A DNA stretch of 62,000 nt from Tubiluchus corallicola (taxonomy: Eukaryota; Priapulida; Priapulimorpha; Priapulimorphida; Tubiluchidae): positions 1 through 62,000 of the forward strand of contig JAQGDQ010000053.1 in assembly GCA_030141605.1 (NCBI GenBank). The letters run 5' to 3'. Below are positions 26,401 through 41,400 of this stretch, in pieces (within the stretch, counting starts at the first letter, position 1; the number at the start of each line of letters is the position of its first letter). A program made the translations under genes and the position numbers. The notes under the pieces are model-generated. The model had not been told where the DNA came from and did not search any database. It saw only the letters and a program-made list of their open reading frames with translations.

Positions 26401-29400
26401 ATAAGTTTTGCAGTTTTTGTGAAAAACAGTCAAAAAAGGGCATTTTTTTTGGAAGTTTCTTGTCCCCCATCCCCACCAGTGGGCCCGATTCGAAAAATAA
26501 ACCCCCAATGGCAAATCTCTGGGTGGAGACCTTTCGTTTGATATATATATATACATAAAATATACAACCAAAATTAATATATCAGACTAACCATGGCCTG
26601 GAAAAAATTTTGCACGTAAACCTACAAGAACGAACAATACCATATCCAGCACACTACACAACCCACATCACATCAGCCATGCAACACCACACCCACCGCA
26701 CTGCGCAACACCACTCACAACACACCACCCCACCAACTACCCGCACCACATCATCCGCACAGCAACACACGTGCCACCCATACCTTGCCACACCCACTAC
26801 ACCACACCATGACACACCCACTACACTACATCAAACTCACCACACTGCATGATGATCATGATGATCATGACCATAATGACGTTGACTACGATAATGACGA
26901 TGATGACACCTACGACACCAACAGCACTACAGCATAGCGAAACCATAGCCAAACATTTTGCACAAAGTTGAAGCTGTGTGCTATGACAGAAACTAGTACA
27001 CACATCCACCAATGATCAATAATGAACGAACATGCTACGCAGTTTTTGTTTGCTGCTTCTCAGATGATAATAAGCTAACACAACTTACTTACATGTAAAA
27101 TCTATAACACTGTAGAATGATGTGTGAAGACAATGCCTGGAACAGCCACGTAATTTCCCAAACTCAAAGACAATGAATGTTCCAAATAACATGCAGTACA
27201 GAGGGCTATAAAAAGAACTTCAAAATACACCCCTCCTGTTTCGCCCAGTATACATCTCTCCTAGTGAAACCACCAGCACCTTGTAGACCATTTTGTCCTC
27301 TTTCTGCGAGTGTGTTTATTTTTTCCCCAAGATGCTCAAATAGTTGCACAGGTCGAGCTTTTCTGGAGGCTGTATGCACAAAATTTGGGGGTATGGGTAA
27401 CGGAAAATGCTCATAGTGGGTATTAGTGATGATCCCTTCCACGAAATCTAAATAATTTTTATGATTACAACACCCACCGTTGAATGGGCTATCTAACCAT
27501 TACTGGCATGTTCCCGTTCTCTAGAAATAGAGGTAAGTTTTGAAATTTTTTGCGAAAAACGGTCAAGAAAGGCGTTTTTTGGAGGTCATTCACCCCCCAT
27601 TCCTCCCTCGAAAAATAAACCCTCATGTGCGAATCTGCAGGTCAAAACCTTTCATTTGACGTGTACATCACTGAAAATGGTGCTGTTGTCGGAGCTATAG
27701 CCTCGTCGGTTATATATATATCACTGAAATTAATTATTATCAGATAATAAGTCTTTATCAGTTTTTAATATTGTGAAGCCACAATAAAGTTACCAAAGAC
27801 TGATATATATATATATTTATATCACTGAAATTAATTATTATCAGATAATAAGTCTTTATCAGTTTTTAATATTGTGAAGCCACAATAAAGTTACCAAAGA
27901 CTGATTCCATGGCAATGGTAAATTGGGTTCCAAATGACAAATCCAGGCAGTTGGCAGTTGTGCATTTTAGAAATAAGGTCAAGGAAAACGCATGCATGTG
28001 CAATTGTGCATGCACACGTGCAGCAAGCGAGTATTCCAATGCTTTGCTTTCCGAACTAGTTCTTGTAAGAAAGCAATGACTCCACAAAATAAGCGCTTAC
28101 AAAAGCTTTAAAATAACGTACATCGATATGGATGAGATAAAGATAGTCAGTGAGATCAGGGCATCCAGAGCGAACGTAGCCATACTTCTTCTGGTATTTT
28201 GCACATTCGTAAAACTCTGTTTTGCTTAAACACCGTCCATTGTATCGAATAATCAGATCTGTAGAAACTAAATAGGAAATAGAAAAACAAATTTAAAACA
28301 GCCATTTACATTACATTCACTAATTAAATTAGCTTTACTGATTTACCATAAATGTGGTCAATTCTTTTTTGTAATAATCCATAAATTGCAATTTTTTTAA
28401 ATCCATACTGTTTTATATTAACAAGAGAAAATCTGTCAGAAGAAAATGAGAGAAATGAAATACAGCAGTCCATACTTTGCTGAGCACAGTTGAATAAGCA
28501 TATGTTATCGTACGTTTGGCCACTACTAGAGCACACTGGGTTATAATCTCTAGGACAGCGACTAGTACAAGTTTGTCTCTCACCACATCTGCCTTCATAA
28601 TCAACTCTTAGACTTGGGTTATCTGAAAAAATTACAATGTCAGAGATGATATTTAACCAAAACTCAGAAAACTGCAATGATGATTACTGTAAAGTGGAAA
28701 AAATTTAGAACAACACCCGCCAGACTTGTAGATACCTTTAGCTGCACATTCAAGTAGACAAATATTATTATATGTCTGTGAATCAGTTCCACAAACTGGC
28801 TTGTAGTCTCGTGTACACGGACAGATAGCTGGACGTTGACTACATGGACCTTCATAGTCTACTGTTAGTCCATAGTTTCCTGCATTATTTTAACAAAACA
28901 TTTGCTTATTAGTAATAACATAATGCTATGTTCACAACTTGCAGACAATAATTAAACAAGTTCAATTGTATTCAAAAAATTCTATCGTCACTAACAAATG
29001 ACTAGAATAACAAAAAATTAAAATTTACGCCACATCGGTTTATCAGAAAAGCACAAAACTGCTGTGCTGACCATTCAAGCAATATTAAATTTTAATTCCT
29101 AAAATCAGAATGAAAACTGAACAGGATGTAAACAGTAGGAATAATTGCCAATGAAACAATCTTTACAATGAAACAGTCAAACTTCTTTATAATGCTAATA
29201 CAGAGTTTTGACACAACCGAGCTGTCATTTGGCACAAGTGAGTTGGTACATGGTAGAAATGAGTTTGACTATTATGGAAGTCGGGATAAAGTAAAAAACT
29301 GCTGTCACAGCAATGCTGGCTGGTAACAGGGAATAATATAGTAAAGTTTACAGTTATTGGGTTTCTTCAGGCCAGCTCTACTATACGAGTTAGTATCTTG

Positions 29401-32400
29401 AAAGGAGAAACATATATCTTTGGTACCAGAAGATTATTGTTTCTTCTCAATAAGAGACAATGGCTGACTCCTCAATGAATTAGGCATTATTTGAGTTTAT
29501 TAATTTTGGCTTATCACAGATTTTAGAGAATCTATCATTAAATTTAGGCTAGCTAATTTGATAATATTAATACAGTAAGTTTTGGCCATAGTAAAAGTAA
29601 ATATCTCAAAAATGTATACCTGTTTGTTGTTTTTTGCACTCCAACAGACAAGGGTTTTTGTAAGTGATGCCGTCAGTTCCACACACTTCAACTACATAAT
29701 CAGGACAGTTACATGGCCGAACAGTTGTGCTGGTTGAACATCTCCCTTTATAGGCAATATACAAATCTGCAGAAAATATCAGTGTCATACTAAAATAACA
29801 TATGATTGGTTTAAACAATGACCAACTTATCAATATAATGCTTATTATGAAGAATTTGCTTCTCTATTTAGCTGCAGGGTGGTTATAAAATCTATCAAAA
29901 GCAACTAGTTATTTTAGAAAACAGTTAAAAAGATAATTAATTGCTCAACCAGATTCAGAAAAAAGAAAATACAGTAGTTTTATTTTAAAATCTTTGTCAA
30001 TAGCATTCTGATTAGCATCCATGAAGCCAACCACTACACTACATTATAAAAACTTGTTCAAAATTAATGTCATAAATTGTATTCATAGTAAATCTAATTT
30101 TAAGTTTATGTGCACATTTTAATGAATTTTAGGTCTTACTATATGTATAATGTATTTTGATGCAATGTTTTATTGTAATTTTATGTACTTGCATCTTAAC
30201 TTTTCTTATTTGTGTAACTGCATTTGTGTAAACACCTTTGAGTTTCTAGAAGATAAAGTGCTAATTATTCACTGCTTAATAACAACTAAAAATACCTGGA
30301 TTTTCTTGAGCAGCACAATTGAATCTACACTCATTTATGTAAGTTTTTCCATTTGATCCACATACTCTTTGAGCGCGTCTAGAACAAGATGCTCGACATG
30401 GACGTGGAGTTGTAGTAACACCACATACACCACGATATGCTATATACAAGCCTTCATTCCCTAAACAGAATTATAAATAATTCAGTAATGATAAATTCAA
30501 ATTTCGTCCTATTTGCAATGCATGTTGATTATTTAAAACTCATTTTATACGTTGTCATTAATCAGACAAGGTGCAACTAAGCAAAAGCGCACAAGTTTAT
30601 CGTTCTTATAACGATGTGTGGTAAACAAAAAGTTCTGTTTTGCACTGAATTAGTATTTGGAAAAATTTTACAGAAACTCAAGTGTGACATTACACAGTAC
30701 TAATCTGCAGTTATTCTCTGTGAAGGTAACTAAACTTATTCTAAGCTGAAAGATACTTGATCAGGTAACAGAGGTTGAGGAAATTTAGCTTAAAAACCTG
30801 CCAAAGTGCATTGTAAATACTTATATTTCTACTGTTCTTTTTTAGTAAAATCCAGATCATCTAACGCAAAATATAGAGCATTAAGATATTCTTTGACAAT
30901 TGTCAATTTTTCAAAAACCCCAAACCTTGTAAATAATAGCAATTATTACAAAAAAATGACACAGAAACAGGATGTCACAGAAATCTCATGAAGCGCACTA
31001 GTCTATTGAAGCTGACAAAATTTAAATGCTAAAATAAAAGACTAAAAACAGACTTCGAGTGATTTGACTGAAGGGTTTGGAGGCATACCATCATGACCGA
31101 AGTTAAGCAACACTCAGGCTGGTCAGTGAATGGTTCCTAATCGTCTCGTTCTGGGTGGTTTCATTTGTCACACAACTAGAAAGCACAAAAATTAATTGTT
31201 CCGAAAACATGACCCTTCTGTTATACCTGGCTTTCTCTTGTCACATTCCAATACACAGGGATTTTCGTACGTCTCTCCGTTTGTGCCACACACTTGTTCC
31301 AGATACCTGGGACAAAAGCAAGGTACTTCAGTAGTTCCAGTACGACACACACCAGCATAGGCTGCTCTTAATGTCAGGTCATCTGAAAGATTAGTCAGAC
31401 ATTAGTAAAAATGAGTAAACTGGCTCAGCCATGATGAAGATGATAATTATGATGACAATAACAATGGATTGACAATGCTCCACATATTATCTGTTGATAT
31501 GACATGGCAAATTTACATAGTGAAGCAAGATAGCTTATAAGTTAAGGTTACTGTCAGAGTATAATATTTTAAATGACATCAAAGTCACGGCTTTGTGTTC
31601 CATGGTTTTTCAAGTGAAAATCTGAAATGAAACCTGAAACTAAACTACAGTCATTCATCTTCATCCTGGTAAAGCTGTTAATAAAAAAGACCTGGCCCAT
31701 CTTAAATAGCCCACCTTTTTCTAAAGAACAATGGAACTATCTCCAAGAATATATCTCCTATCTCCTACAAAAGTGCCGTTTGAACGGTCAAAAGCTCGAG
31801 TAAGTTTGACTCAACTATTGATTAACAGATTGACTGACTGAGTGAACTGCATATCGATGGTTAGAAAATGACGTCAATACCACCATCTTGAATTCCAGAT
31901 GGTAAATAAAAAAACTGACACTGACACACAACTTATTCTAGCAGATTCCTATAAAATTTCATGGCCACCTGTTGCAAATTAATTTGATTTAATTAATATT
32001 GCACTCTATTATTGCCATCTTGATTTTAAAACCATACATTGAAAATCCGGTTCCGTCAACAAATGTAGAAGCAGGATCTGTTCTAGCACATTCTTATAAA
32101 TTGCAATTTGGGTAGCTTGGATTTTTTTCAAAAAGTCATCCTCAAAACAGCATTTACCTGGTGTAGGTAAGTGCGAAAAAACACGTGTGGAGAGTATTGC
32201 GGCCAGAAAAGACCACTGAACCCACTGCCGAGTGGGGATAATTATAGACCTATCTATAATTATATAATTACTTGCTCGATCCCTTACACATTCCCGTTCT
32301 CTCAACTAAACTTTTACAAAAGCAAAACTGTCGAAGGAAGCCAACACTTCGAGGTCTTTCATGTGGCATGCCGGATTGGAAAACAAACCATCAACGGGAA

Positions 32401-35400
32401 GACTATGCTGAATCTGAAATGTTTTGTTTTATGTATGAATCGCCGATCGAGCTAGCATGGTAAATGACGATATTATGATACCCATATACGGCTTATTAAC
32501 AGGACAGTAATCTGTGGATAGATAAGAGTAGTTAGAGATTCTTTCATAATGTTCATCAAAATACAGATACAGGTAGGTAACAAATACAACATCCTGCCAG
32601 AAATAGGCTACTATATAAGGAAAAGGTCAAAGTAAACATGAAGAAACTTTCAAAAAAACAATCCTGACTCAATAACTGCAAAACGAGAAAATGCCGGTCA
32701 ATCTAATGACACGTTCACATTAAATATTAGTTACATTACAAGGTTCCGATACTGAGATTTACTCAACACCAATTTCGAATGCAATTATAATTATCTGCGG
32801 CGCAACGATGTGTACGTCAAATAAATTACTGGCAAAAATTTCGTGAAATTTAATCAGATGCTGTGTTTATGTAATAATAAAATGTTTTCACATCGTTATT
32901 CCGTTTAGAAAACAGCTCATGCAAGTCGAACAATCACTACATGCATCAAAGATCTTGAATTTTTCAGGTAGCTTGTGAATAAAATGCAGCCATTGTCTAG
33001 CAACTTTAGTTACTATTCACGGCTGCAACTAGACGTACGTCATCAAAATGACGTCGCAGTTTACAAACATTCTATGCATTCCGTGAGTAAGTTTAGAATG
33101 TCGCCGTCATCAGCTAATTTGGAATAGAAGTGCTTTTTGGAAGAAGCGTGCATTATTAAATCAGTAGTTTTTAACTGCTTATTTTGCCCACTGTAGGCCA
33201 CCAAGTTGACTGCCAGAGTGCGATAGTGATAGTGACCGTCACATATAGTAACTTTATATTTACGAACTACGATCTGTTCGTGGAACGGTGGCAGTGTATT
33301 TAAACTGCAACTAATGGCCAGAAAATGACGTCACATTCTGAAGTATAACATGCAAATTATTGGTCAAATAAATACAGCACGTGTGCCTTCATTCCATCAA
33401 TAGTCAAGGAATTGAGAAATAATTTATTGGTTGACCAGTTCTAAAATGTACTGTCATGTGTACCTAGGATTATTATATAGTTTTAGATTTCAGATAATAA
33501 AATGCCGATACATTGACCATCACAGGTGCAGCCGGTGGAGCAAGTGACCTTGTTTAACAACCATGCGCAGTTCGTAACTCATCACGTGATCAGTAACAAG
33601 CGAACAGCAGCTGCTGCTGCATTGAACAAGTCCGTTAACAGTGCTTGTGCAACGGAGTTGAGTGAGGTGAATTTCTATGTTAGATTTTTTTACCGTTTAT
33701 TAATGTGCTAGGCCGACTAACCACGCAAAGCTTTTGTTTTTACTGTATTGTACAGACTATTACTAACGACGTGAAAATGTGCTATTGTGTTACGTCACAC
33801 AATCGTATTGTAAAGCTTGATGAAAAACAATGGAGGACAATGTAATATGGCTGACAATGAAAGCCATGTCGATCGATGTAGCAAACCGAACAGGACGCGT
33901 GTTGTACAGTATAGCTACAGTGTGTGGTGTGAGAGGCTCTCGATGCCTGTTTGCGGTGTTCAACTTTGAATAGCGTAAAATAGTTAACCTAAAACAAAAC
34001 AGCATAACTAATTATGCATAGCGAGTCATGTGTTTATAGTGCTAGAGTTTACTTAATTTTCAAAGTTTTAGTTGTAATATTATGTAATATGAAATAGTCA
34101 GGTTTTGCAAATTTTCAAGTAACCTGGAATGAGACTTACATGAATAATAAAAAAGTAAGATTAGAATAAGCTAACTTAATTCCAAAGTATCATGCTGCAC
34201 ATGCCGATTTCTCTTTTAATTGATTCTTTTCTGGCGACATTTGTGAACACAATAATCGTTTGTTACAGTAAATGTACAGTAAATCTTAATTCATATCCAC
34301 TTACCTACTTGGATTGTTTCTGCAATAATTATTTTGTGTGACCATTTATACGTGGCGTGTGAGTAAGACTTAGTCTGGAGACAGATTTTCGGAACTGTTC
34401 GTATACAGACTTGACTTAGACAACAAAATGTTCAGCAGAAATATATAGAAAATTTAGGTTTAGCGAAAGATTGGTGAGATCAAATTAGGTTGTGCTGGTC
34501 AAACTGCTTCCAGTGACCCTGGTAACTATTTAAAGACAACTTTAATGCTAGTTTTATGCTTTTTTCAGAACATTGCACCAGATTTCGGTGATGGTTACCA
34601 TTGAGTAAATATTGGACTGACAGTACCTATAGTGCATAGTACGTGAAAAAGCAGGAAGCAAGCAGGATAATACAATCATAACTATTATAGTTCTTTCCTG
34701 TCTTTTTTAAATTCATCAGTATGACCACGATACAAGGAAGTACATCAATAATACCTGGACAGCAACCTCAGCAACAGTTTATCATTCTTCCTGCAGGAAT
34801 TCCGAATAAAGCAGCAAAACAGTCAAGCAATCCTAACAGTAATATAGCTAATAAAAATAACTTGGTACCTGCACAGTCCATTTGCTATAAATGTCAAATG
34901 GGATTTCTTGATGTTGAAGATCTTATGTCACATTTGAACACCCACAGCATTTCAGAAAATCATACATATACATGTGGACTGTGTCTTGCTGATGTTGTAA
35001 CATTGCAAGCAATCGTGGAACACACAAAAGCCGTGTTGTGTAATGTATGCAATGTTGTCATACCGTGCATTAGGCATGCACGCTCGCATAGAAATAGTCA
35101 TGCAAAAATTCCAATAAAAAGAAATGTGACCATGCCTCAAATGCTCAACAATGCCAATGTAGTTCCAAGATCACTGAAAATGGTAACTACAAATATTGGT
35201 AATGTTCAACTAAAGCCGGTAGATCCTGTTACCCCTGTAAGATTCATTATTTCGAAACCTGCAGGTGCAGTCAAACCAACTGAGCCAGCCACCAAGCAAA
35301 ATAATCGGACAACGGCAGAGCCACCTGTTACTAAAGCGTTAAATGCATCTACAGCTCTAGATGGACTAAAAATTAAGCGCGAACCAATTGAAGAAAAACA

Positions 35401-38400
35401 AGAAGAGAAAACTGGTGCTGTCAACAAAGAAGAAATACCAACACAATCAAAAATAATGGAGAATGCAACTGTCCCAGATATAAAAATAAAAGAAGAGCCA
35501 CCTGACCCAGACTTCATGCCAAAGTCACCAGCATCTCCACATCTCTCAGAAGAATCACTAAATGTACTAAAACCACACAAATGTGATTTATGTGGAGAGA
35601 GATACCAGCATCTGAACCATCTTAGTAATCACATTAAAACTCATGGGAATGAATTCCCATACAAGTGTGGACTGTGTGGCACTGGATTTGTGCATGAACA
35701 CAAGTATGCACGACATCTGGAAAGATTCCATGCAGGTGAATCGCCTGCAGACCGGCCATATAAGTGCAAGACGTGTGGGGCTGGTTTCAAACAACGCAAT
35801 CATCTCAACCAGCATAACAGAACTCACACAGGGGAAAAACCGTATAAATGTAAGAAATGTGGTACAGCATTTGCTTTACTAGGTAATCTGAACTACCATA
35901 TGCGCATACATGGTGGACAGAAACCATTTAAGTGTGATGTCTGTAAGGCTTGTTTCCGGTCTTCCACTCACCTAAAACATCACTTTGGAAGTGTTCATCG
36001 TGATCTTGCTTTGCTTGACAAAGTGAGGAATGATGCCACTGAAAAGGCCCATGATGCAAGTTTAACATCAGCACCACAAACAACATTGTTTTTGGTGCCA
36101 ATATCTAGTCCTGCAACCGAGCCAGTAGTTACTACTGAATCTACAAGTGATGATGGAGAAATCACAAATATGGTGTTTACAAACCCACTTGAAGGCAACC
36201 CAGTAGACGGTATTGAAGACATGGAAGCAGAGGAAGACTCTTCAGAGGAATTCAAAGAGAAGCAGGAAGACGATCAAGTACTAAAAGAAATTTTAATGGA
36301 GGGCCCTTGATTTTACGCTGGCTTGACTTTTTTTAACGAATGACTGTTAAAATTCCCATTCTTAACCAACATATACTGCCACAGTCAATAGAGTAGCATT
36401 TTAGTGGCCATTCTTCAGTAAGTCTTCCCACGTGCAGTTTGCAAAAATAAAACAACAATAATTCTTTTAGCATTCCAAATGGCATTGCTGTAGGAGTGCC
36501 AACAGTATATTGAAATTTGAAAGCAAAAAATCAAGTTTACATATTTCAGAATTATATGTCTATTTATAAAATATGAAAGCAGTCAATACCTTTTTAGATT
36601 ACACTTTACTATTGAAATCAAATTTGTTACCAGCTGTTGCTAAAATTTAAAAGGAAAAACTGTTGTTATATTGCACCGTGCTTTATAAACTTTTTAAAAT
36701 CAAGTGTTTAGTGATTTGTACATAATGAAAATAGAAACTTAATACCTGAAGTGGCTGTGCATTTGTATTTACTATTTTCAATGTCGCAAAGTTCATGCTT
36801 CAGCAAAAAGATTTAATTTTCCTGAATTAGTGAGAATGCAATAGTGCCAGTATTTATAAACACATAATTATTTGACCTGTCAGCTGGAAGTCAAAGTCTC
36901 AATACATAAATAACTGCAGTGCTCACAACGTAAGTATTGCAACAGTATGAAACATTGATGCTGAAGCAATGTTTTTCATTATGAGACTTTTGCTTTTGTT
37001 TCACATTAATAAGGTGTGACATCAGTCAAGTTAAACTGCATGTATTATCACTTTGGGTAGAATATGAACTATGGGGTGAACCTATGTCTTGGGATTTTAA
37101 AAAAATAGAATGTTCAATTTTGCAGTCCAGTGCAGTTTAATGAAATGAAGAGTCTGATAAAAACATAAGGTGCACTTCACAGACTGAAATTACAGAAATA
37201 ATACTAGGCACAAGGATTTGAGCACAAAAAGATGAAGTGAGGTGGGCGGGTACCGCTTAGACTGTAGTGAGTCGCAGCTTGCCACTCTTGAAATAGAACT
37301 ACGTTGTTTTTATGATGTGATGATACTGTTATCCCTGTTTACATGATCAGTTTTTAAAATGCAAAACTGACATAAAAAATGGCAATCTAAAAACTGATGT
37401 GTGTTTACATGGCACCAAATTTTACTCTGGTAGCAAGTATTCAGCAATGTTATCACTCTGCTAGCATCTGTGCAGCATTTGTTACAAATTACTTCAGGGA
37501 AACTTTATTTTTTCCAATGAGATTAATAAACAAGTATACTTTAACATTAGTTACAATGTGTATTTTAACACTTTTGCAGAATGCAGGCACATGCACTTAA
37601 TCCAACTTTCAGTCCACCTCAGATTTACAATAATTGAAAATGATTATGAAAATGTAAAATTAATATTATATTGTGAAGTAAACAACAATTTCAACTGTAC
37701 AGCTAAATGTTTACATAAAGTTGTAATAAAACTAAAATTTTTAATGTCTTATAAACTAATTATACTATAATATGAAATTTAAGAAGACAAATTTTAACAT
37801 CAAAATTGTGGTTTCCAAGAAACTGTCATGTGAATACACATGATCATGTGGATATCTACATTTGAAAACTGTTGTTTCTAAAAAGCAACAGTTTTTCAAA
37901 GGCAAGACAATGTGTTAAATGTCGTTTAGACGAGATGAAAGAAATTATTCCATAAAATTGAGCATGATTGACTTAAAAGCAAATTTTAAAAATTTGTATA
38001 AAATTAGACGTGAAATGTTCTTTTGGTCATTTTGCAGATGATACTACAGAACGTATGTTTGAATGTAGGTCAATGTTTAATAAAATTTATGAAGATTATA
38101 TGCGCAAGATATTAGTGATACCCCCATAGATAAATTCGATTGTATGTCACACAGTTGTAGCAGCTTAAAATGTGACGAACAATGAGTAAACAATAATAGT
38201 AATTGTTGATTGGTGGCAAAGAAGAAAATTATGTGAATAAAGTGAACAAAATACGTGTTTTTGATCTTGCAAAATAGCACTTTTTATTGATATCAGTTTG
38301 CTCGCCAATTTGGTGAAGAGGATCATCTGTATCCACGGTACGAGTTTTTTGTAATTTTTCCTTATTAGTTGCTCTTCAGAGACATTCACACCAGTGTAAT

Positions 38401-41400
38401 AAGCAATTGTACTAAGCACGAGCGCACGACGCTATCGGCTGTTGGATCTGAGTTTGCTAGTTTTTGTTTAATGAATTCAAGACGGTTCATCATCAAACTT
38501 TAGACCGTCAGTTCCAGCAGCACAAACATATTAAACATCCTCTCGTTACTTGTGTCTCGTACACCGAGAAAACAATAATGGCGTGCCTGGGTAGTAGCTA
38601 TGGAAGTGGCCACCTTGCCCAGTTATGACCGCCGACATGTTAATAGTTACGGCATTTCAGTTAGCTTACGATTTACGCTTAAAATTACGGAGCGAATTCT
38701 CTTAAATTGGTGCAATACCTCATGAGCCTCACCGTTCGGAATTTGTTTGTTCATTTTCCCGATAGAAGCGCTGCTGTAAAACATTTGTTGACAACATGGA
38801 GTCGTCAGGCGTTGGAAAATTAGAAGAAAATGCTCTAAAGCGCAAAGAGAGACTAAAAGAACGCTTTATGAAACGCTCTAAAGATATGAACTCTGATCCA
38901 GAAGCAAACTCCGATCAAAATACCGATGCCAATAAAAATACAGCTTTACCAGCGCCCGTTTTTCGTAATTATGAGCCGATCGATGAGTCACTAAAAGGAA
39001 GTCATTTAGAACGGGCGAAAGCAGCTGATGTTACTGATAAAGTTTCGGAACAGTTAGAAGCTGGAAAACCAGCTCCTGTACTCGAAGAAGTAGATTTGAT
39101 CAATCTAGCACCAAGGAAACCTGACTGGGATTTAAAGCGTGATGTAGCAAAAAAATTAGAAAAACTAGAACGGCGAACACAAAGAGCAATTGCAGAAATT
39201 ATTCGAGAACGCCTTCAAGCTGAAAGGGAACGGGGAGACTTGGCATTTGCTGTAGATGCTGGAGTGCAAGCAGAACAGAATGAGTATGACTCAGATTAAA
39301 TTTGTAAGTTCAGTTTGAATTAACTTTTGTGTTGCAGTACTCATACAACTCTTACTCTTAGACTTTTACTTACTCATCATTTCTACATTACATCAGACAA
39401 ATAATAGACCAGCCGCAATGACGAAACTGTAGAACACTAATTACAGTAAGTTTTTCCAAAAGTAATAATTTTGTGTTTAATGAAATGTACCCCAGAAAAA
39501 TATAATTAAGTTATAATTTGAGCTAGGCCGTTTTTTATGCTCAAGTAAAACTTTCCATCTCTGGTGTATGCATTGTGTGCAGACTACAGCAGGTCCTCAC
39601 TTAAGGACAATAATTTGTTTCCACGAAATGCATAGCTAAGTAAAATGTATTTAAACAAAGCCATGCTTACAATAAGAAATTAAGTAAAAACGTTAATTTT
39701 CATTCCAGAAACAAAAATTAATAATGCTTGGCTCATGAATCAAACAATTCACAAAATTTATTATTTGCAATCATACATTATTTGTTTACTAAAACAAAAA
39801 ATAACTTTTTAAAAAATTTGATCTTGAATTTTATACCACTTACTTGGTGTCTTATTGCATACAGGGCCTGCATTAGTGGTAAGCCTATATAAAACTACTT
39901 GTAAACTGCGATGACGGAGTTCTGATTAAATTAAATAGTTTGAAACAAATTTAGATAACATTGCTTAAAGTTTGAGAAAATAATCAGAGCCTTTGTAGCC
40001 AACTCTTCCTTAACTAAGCAAAAGCTTAAATTACTTTATATTGACAATAATAATGTCTTTTTAATGAATCAGTGGTGCACACTGGGATGGTGCAAATATC
40101 TTGAATTACTAAGAATTGTCTTTTCCAGTTACATAAGTTTTTCAAACAGCTTTTCCAGTTACGTAAGTTTTTCAAACAGGTAAGTGCCATGCTAACAAGT
40201 ATAACTTTGTCAAGTTCTTGGTTCCCTTTTTTCCCCTTTAAATGTTGCTGTGCAGCAGTTACACATTTCTATGTATAGATTCAACTTCGCTTGTTTCACG
40301 TAGTATGGCAAACTTAAAGCTTTAGCTTTGAGTTATCGGTACTAGAGTTGGCACTGACCAACTAGAACAGGTAATGTGAGAAAACTTTTCGGAAGAATTT
40401 TATCTAAAGGTGATAAAGTGCCAACAAGTGAATCTTTTCAATATGCCTGGAGCAGATTGCTTGATACGAACTCAAAAGTAGTGTAAATAATTACCATAAT
40501 ACGAGTCAGCAGTAGGCGTCTTTATAATATGCAAAAGTGGCAAACAAGGCAAAGTTTGAGGAAAGAATTGCCATTAAAACAAAACCTGAATAATGAATGA
40601 GAAAAGGTGTCAAAAGTTGAGGACCATTAAAATGAAATGTCACTAAACAGGGAGTCATTAAGTGAGGATTTACAGTCACTGCGAAACATTAAATTTTAAG
40701 AAAAGAGCCTTGGTTGTATTTCTTTTTGTGCATTAATGTTATAACTAGCCAAGGCTCCGCCAAAAATTTGTGCATATACCCACATGGACAAACCATACCG
40801 CATCCACCACCCATACCATGCCACACCATCCCACAGCACCCACACCACCCGCAAAACACCACACCACACCCACCGCATTGCTTGAACACCACTCATTACA
40901 CCACACCACCCACATCAACCACAATACACCATACATAACCACCATCCACACAGCTCTACAACACACTATGCACATCATACCATCCCACACACTAATCACA
41001 CCACATCATCTGCACCACAACACCCATGCCACCCACACCTTGCCGCATCCACCACACCACACCAATCACACCCACCACAGCACAGCACATCACTCACTAC
41101 ACCCACCACACCAAACTCACCACATCGCATGGTGATGTTGACAATGGCAATGATGACGACACCAACAGCACTACAACAACATTCTTTTTTCGACGACTTG
41201 GAATTTGGGCAAGCTGTAACATGAGGACAGAATTTTCACAGGAAACCTTTTGTAAGTCAAATTGTGCAGAAGGGTGTGATGCTAAGCTTTTTAAGGTTAT
41301 TAACTTGATGTAAATTAATTTCATTAGCAGGTCTAACTGGAAAAGTCCATGAATCCAGCACTATGTTTAAAAGATGTAACTAATCTAGTACGTTACTATT

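Noticed and set aside
26610-26852. 80-codon His/Thr-rich frame, with similar ones at 40714-41135
   Set aside because: Both lie in copies of the CACACC-rich repeat.
33526-33711. 61-codon frame as a coding exon of the zinc-finger gene
   Set aside because: Its donor phase does not join in frame to the zinc-finger exon, and a stop precedes it immediately.
38165-38419. 84-codon minus-strand frame divergent from CCDC12
   Set aside because: It opens with GTG, not ATG, has an in-frame stop just upstream and no recognised motif.
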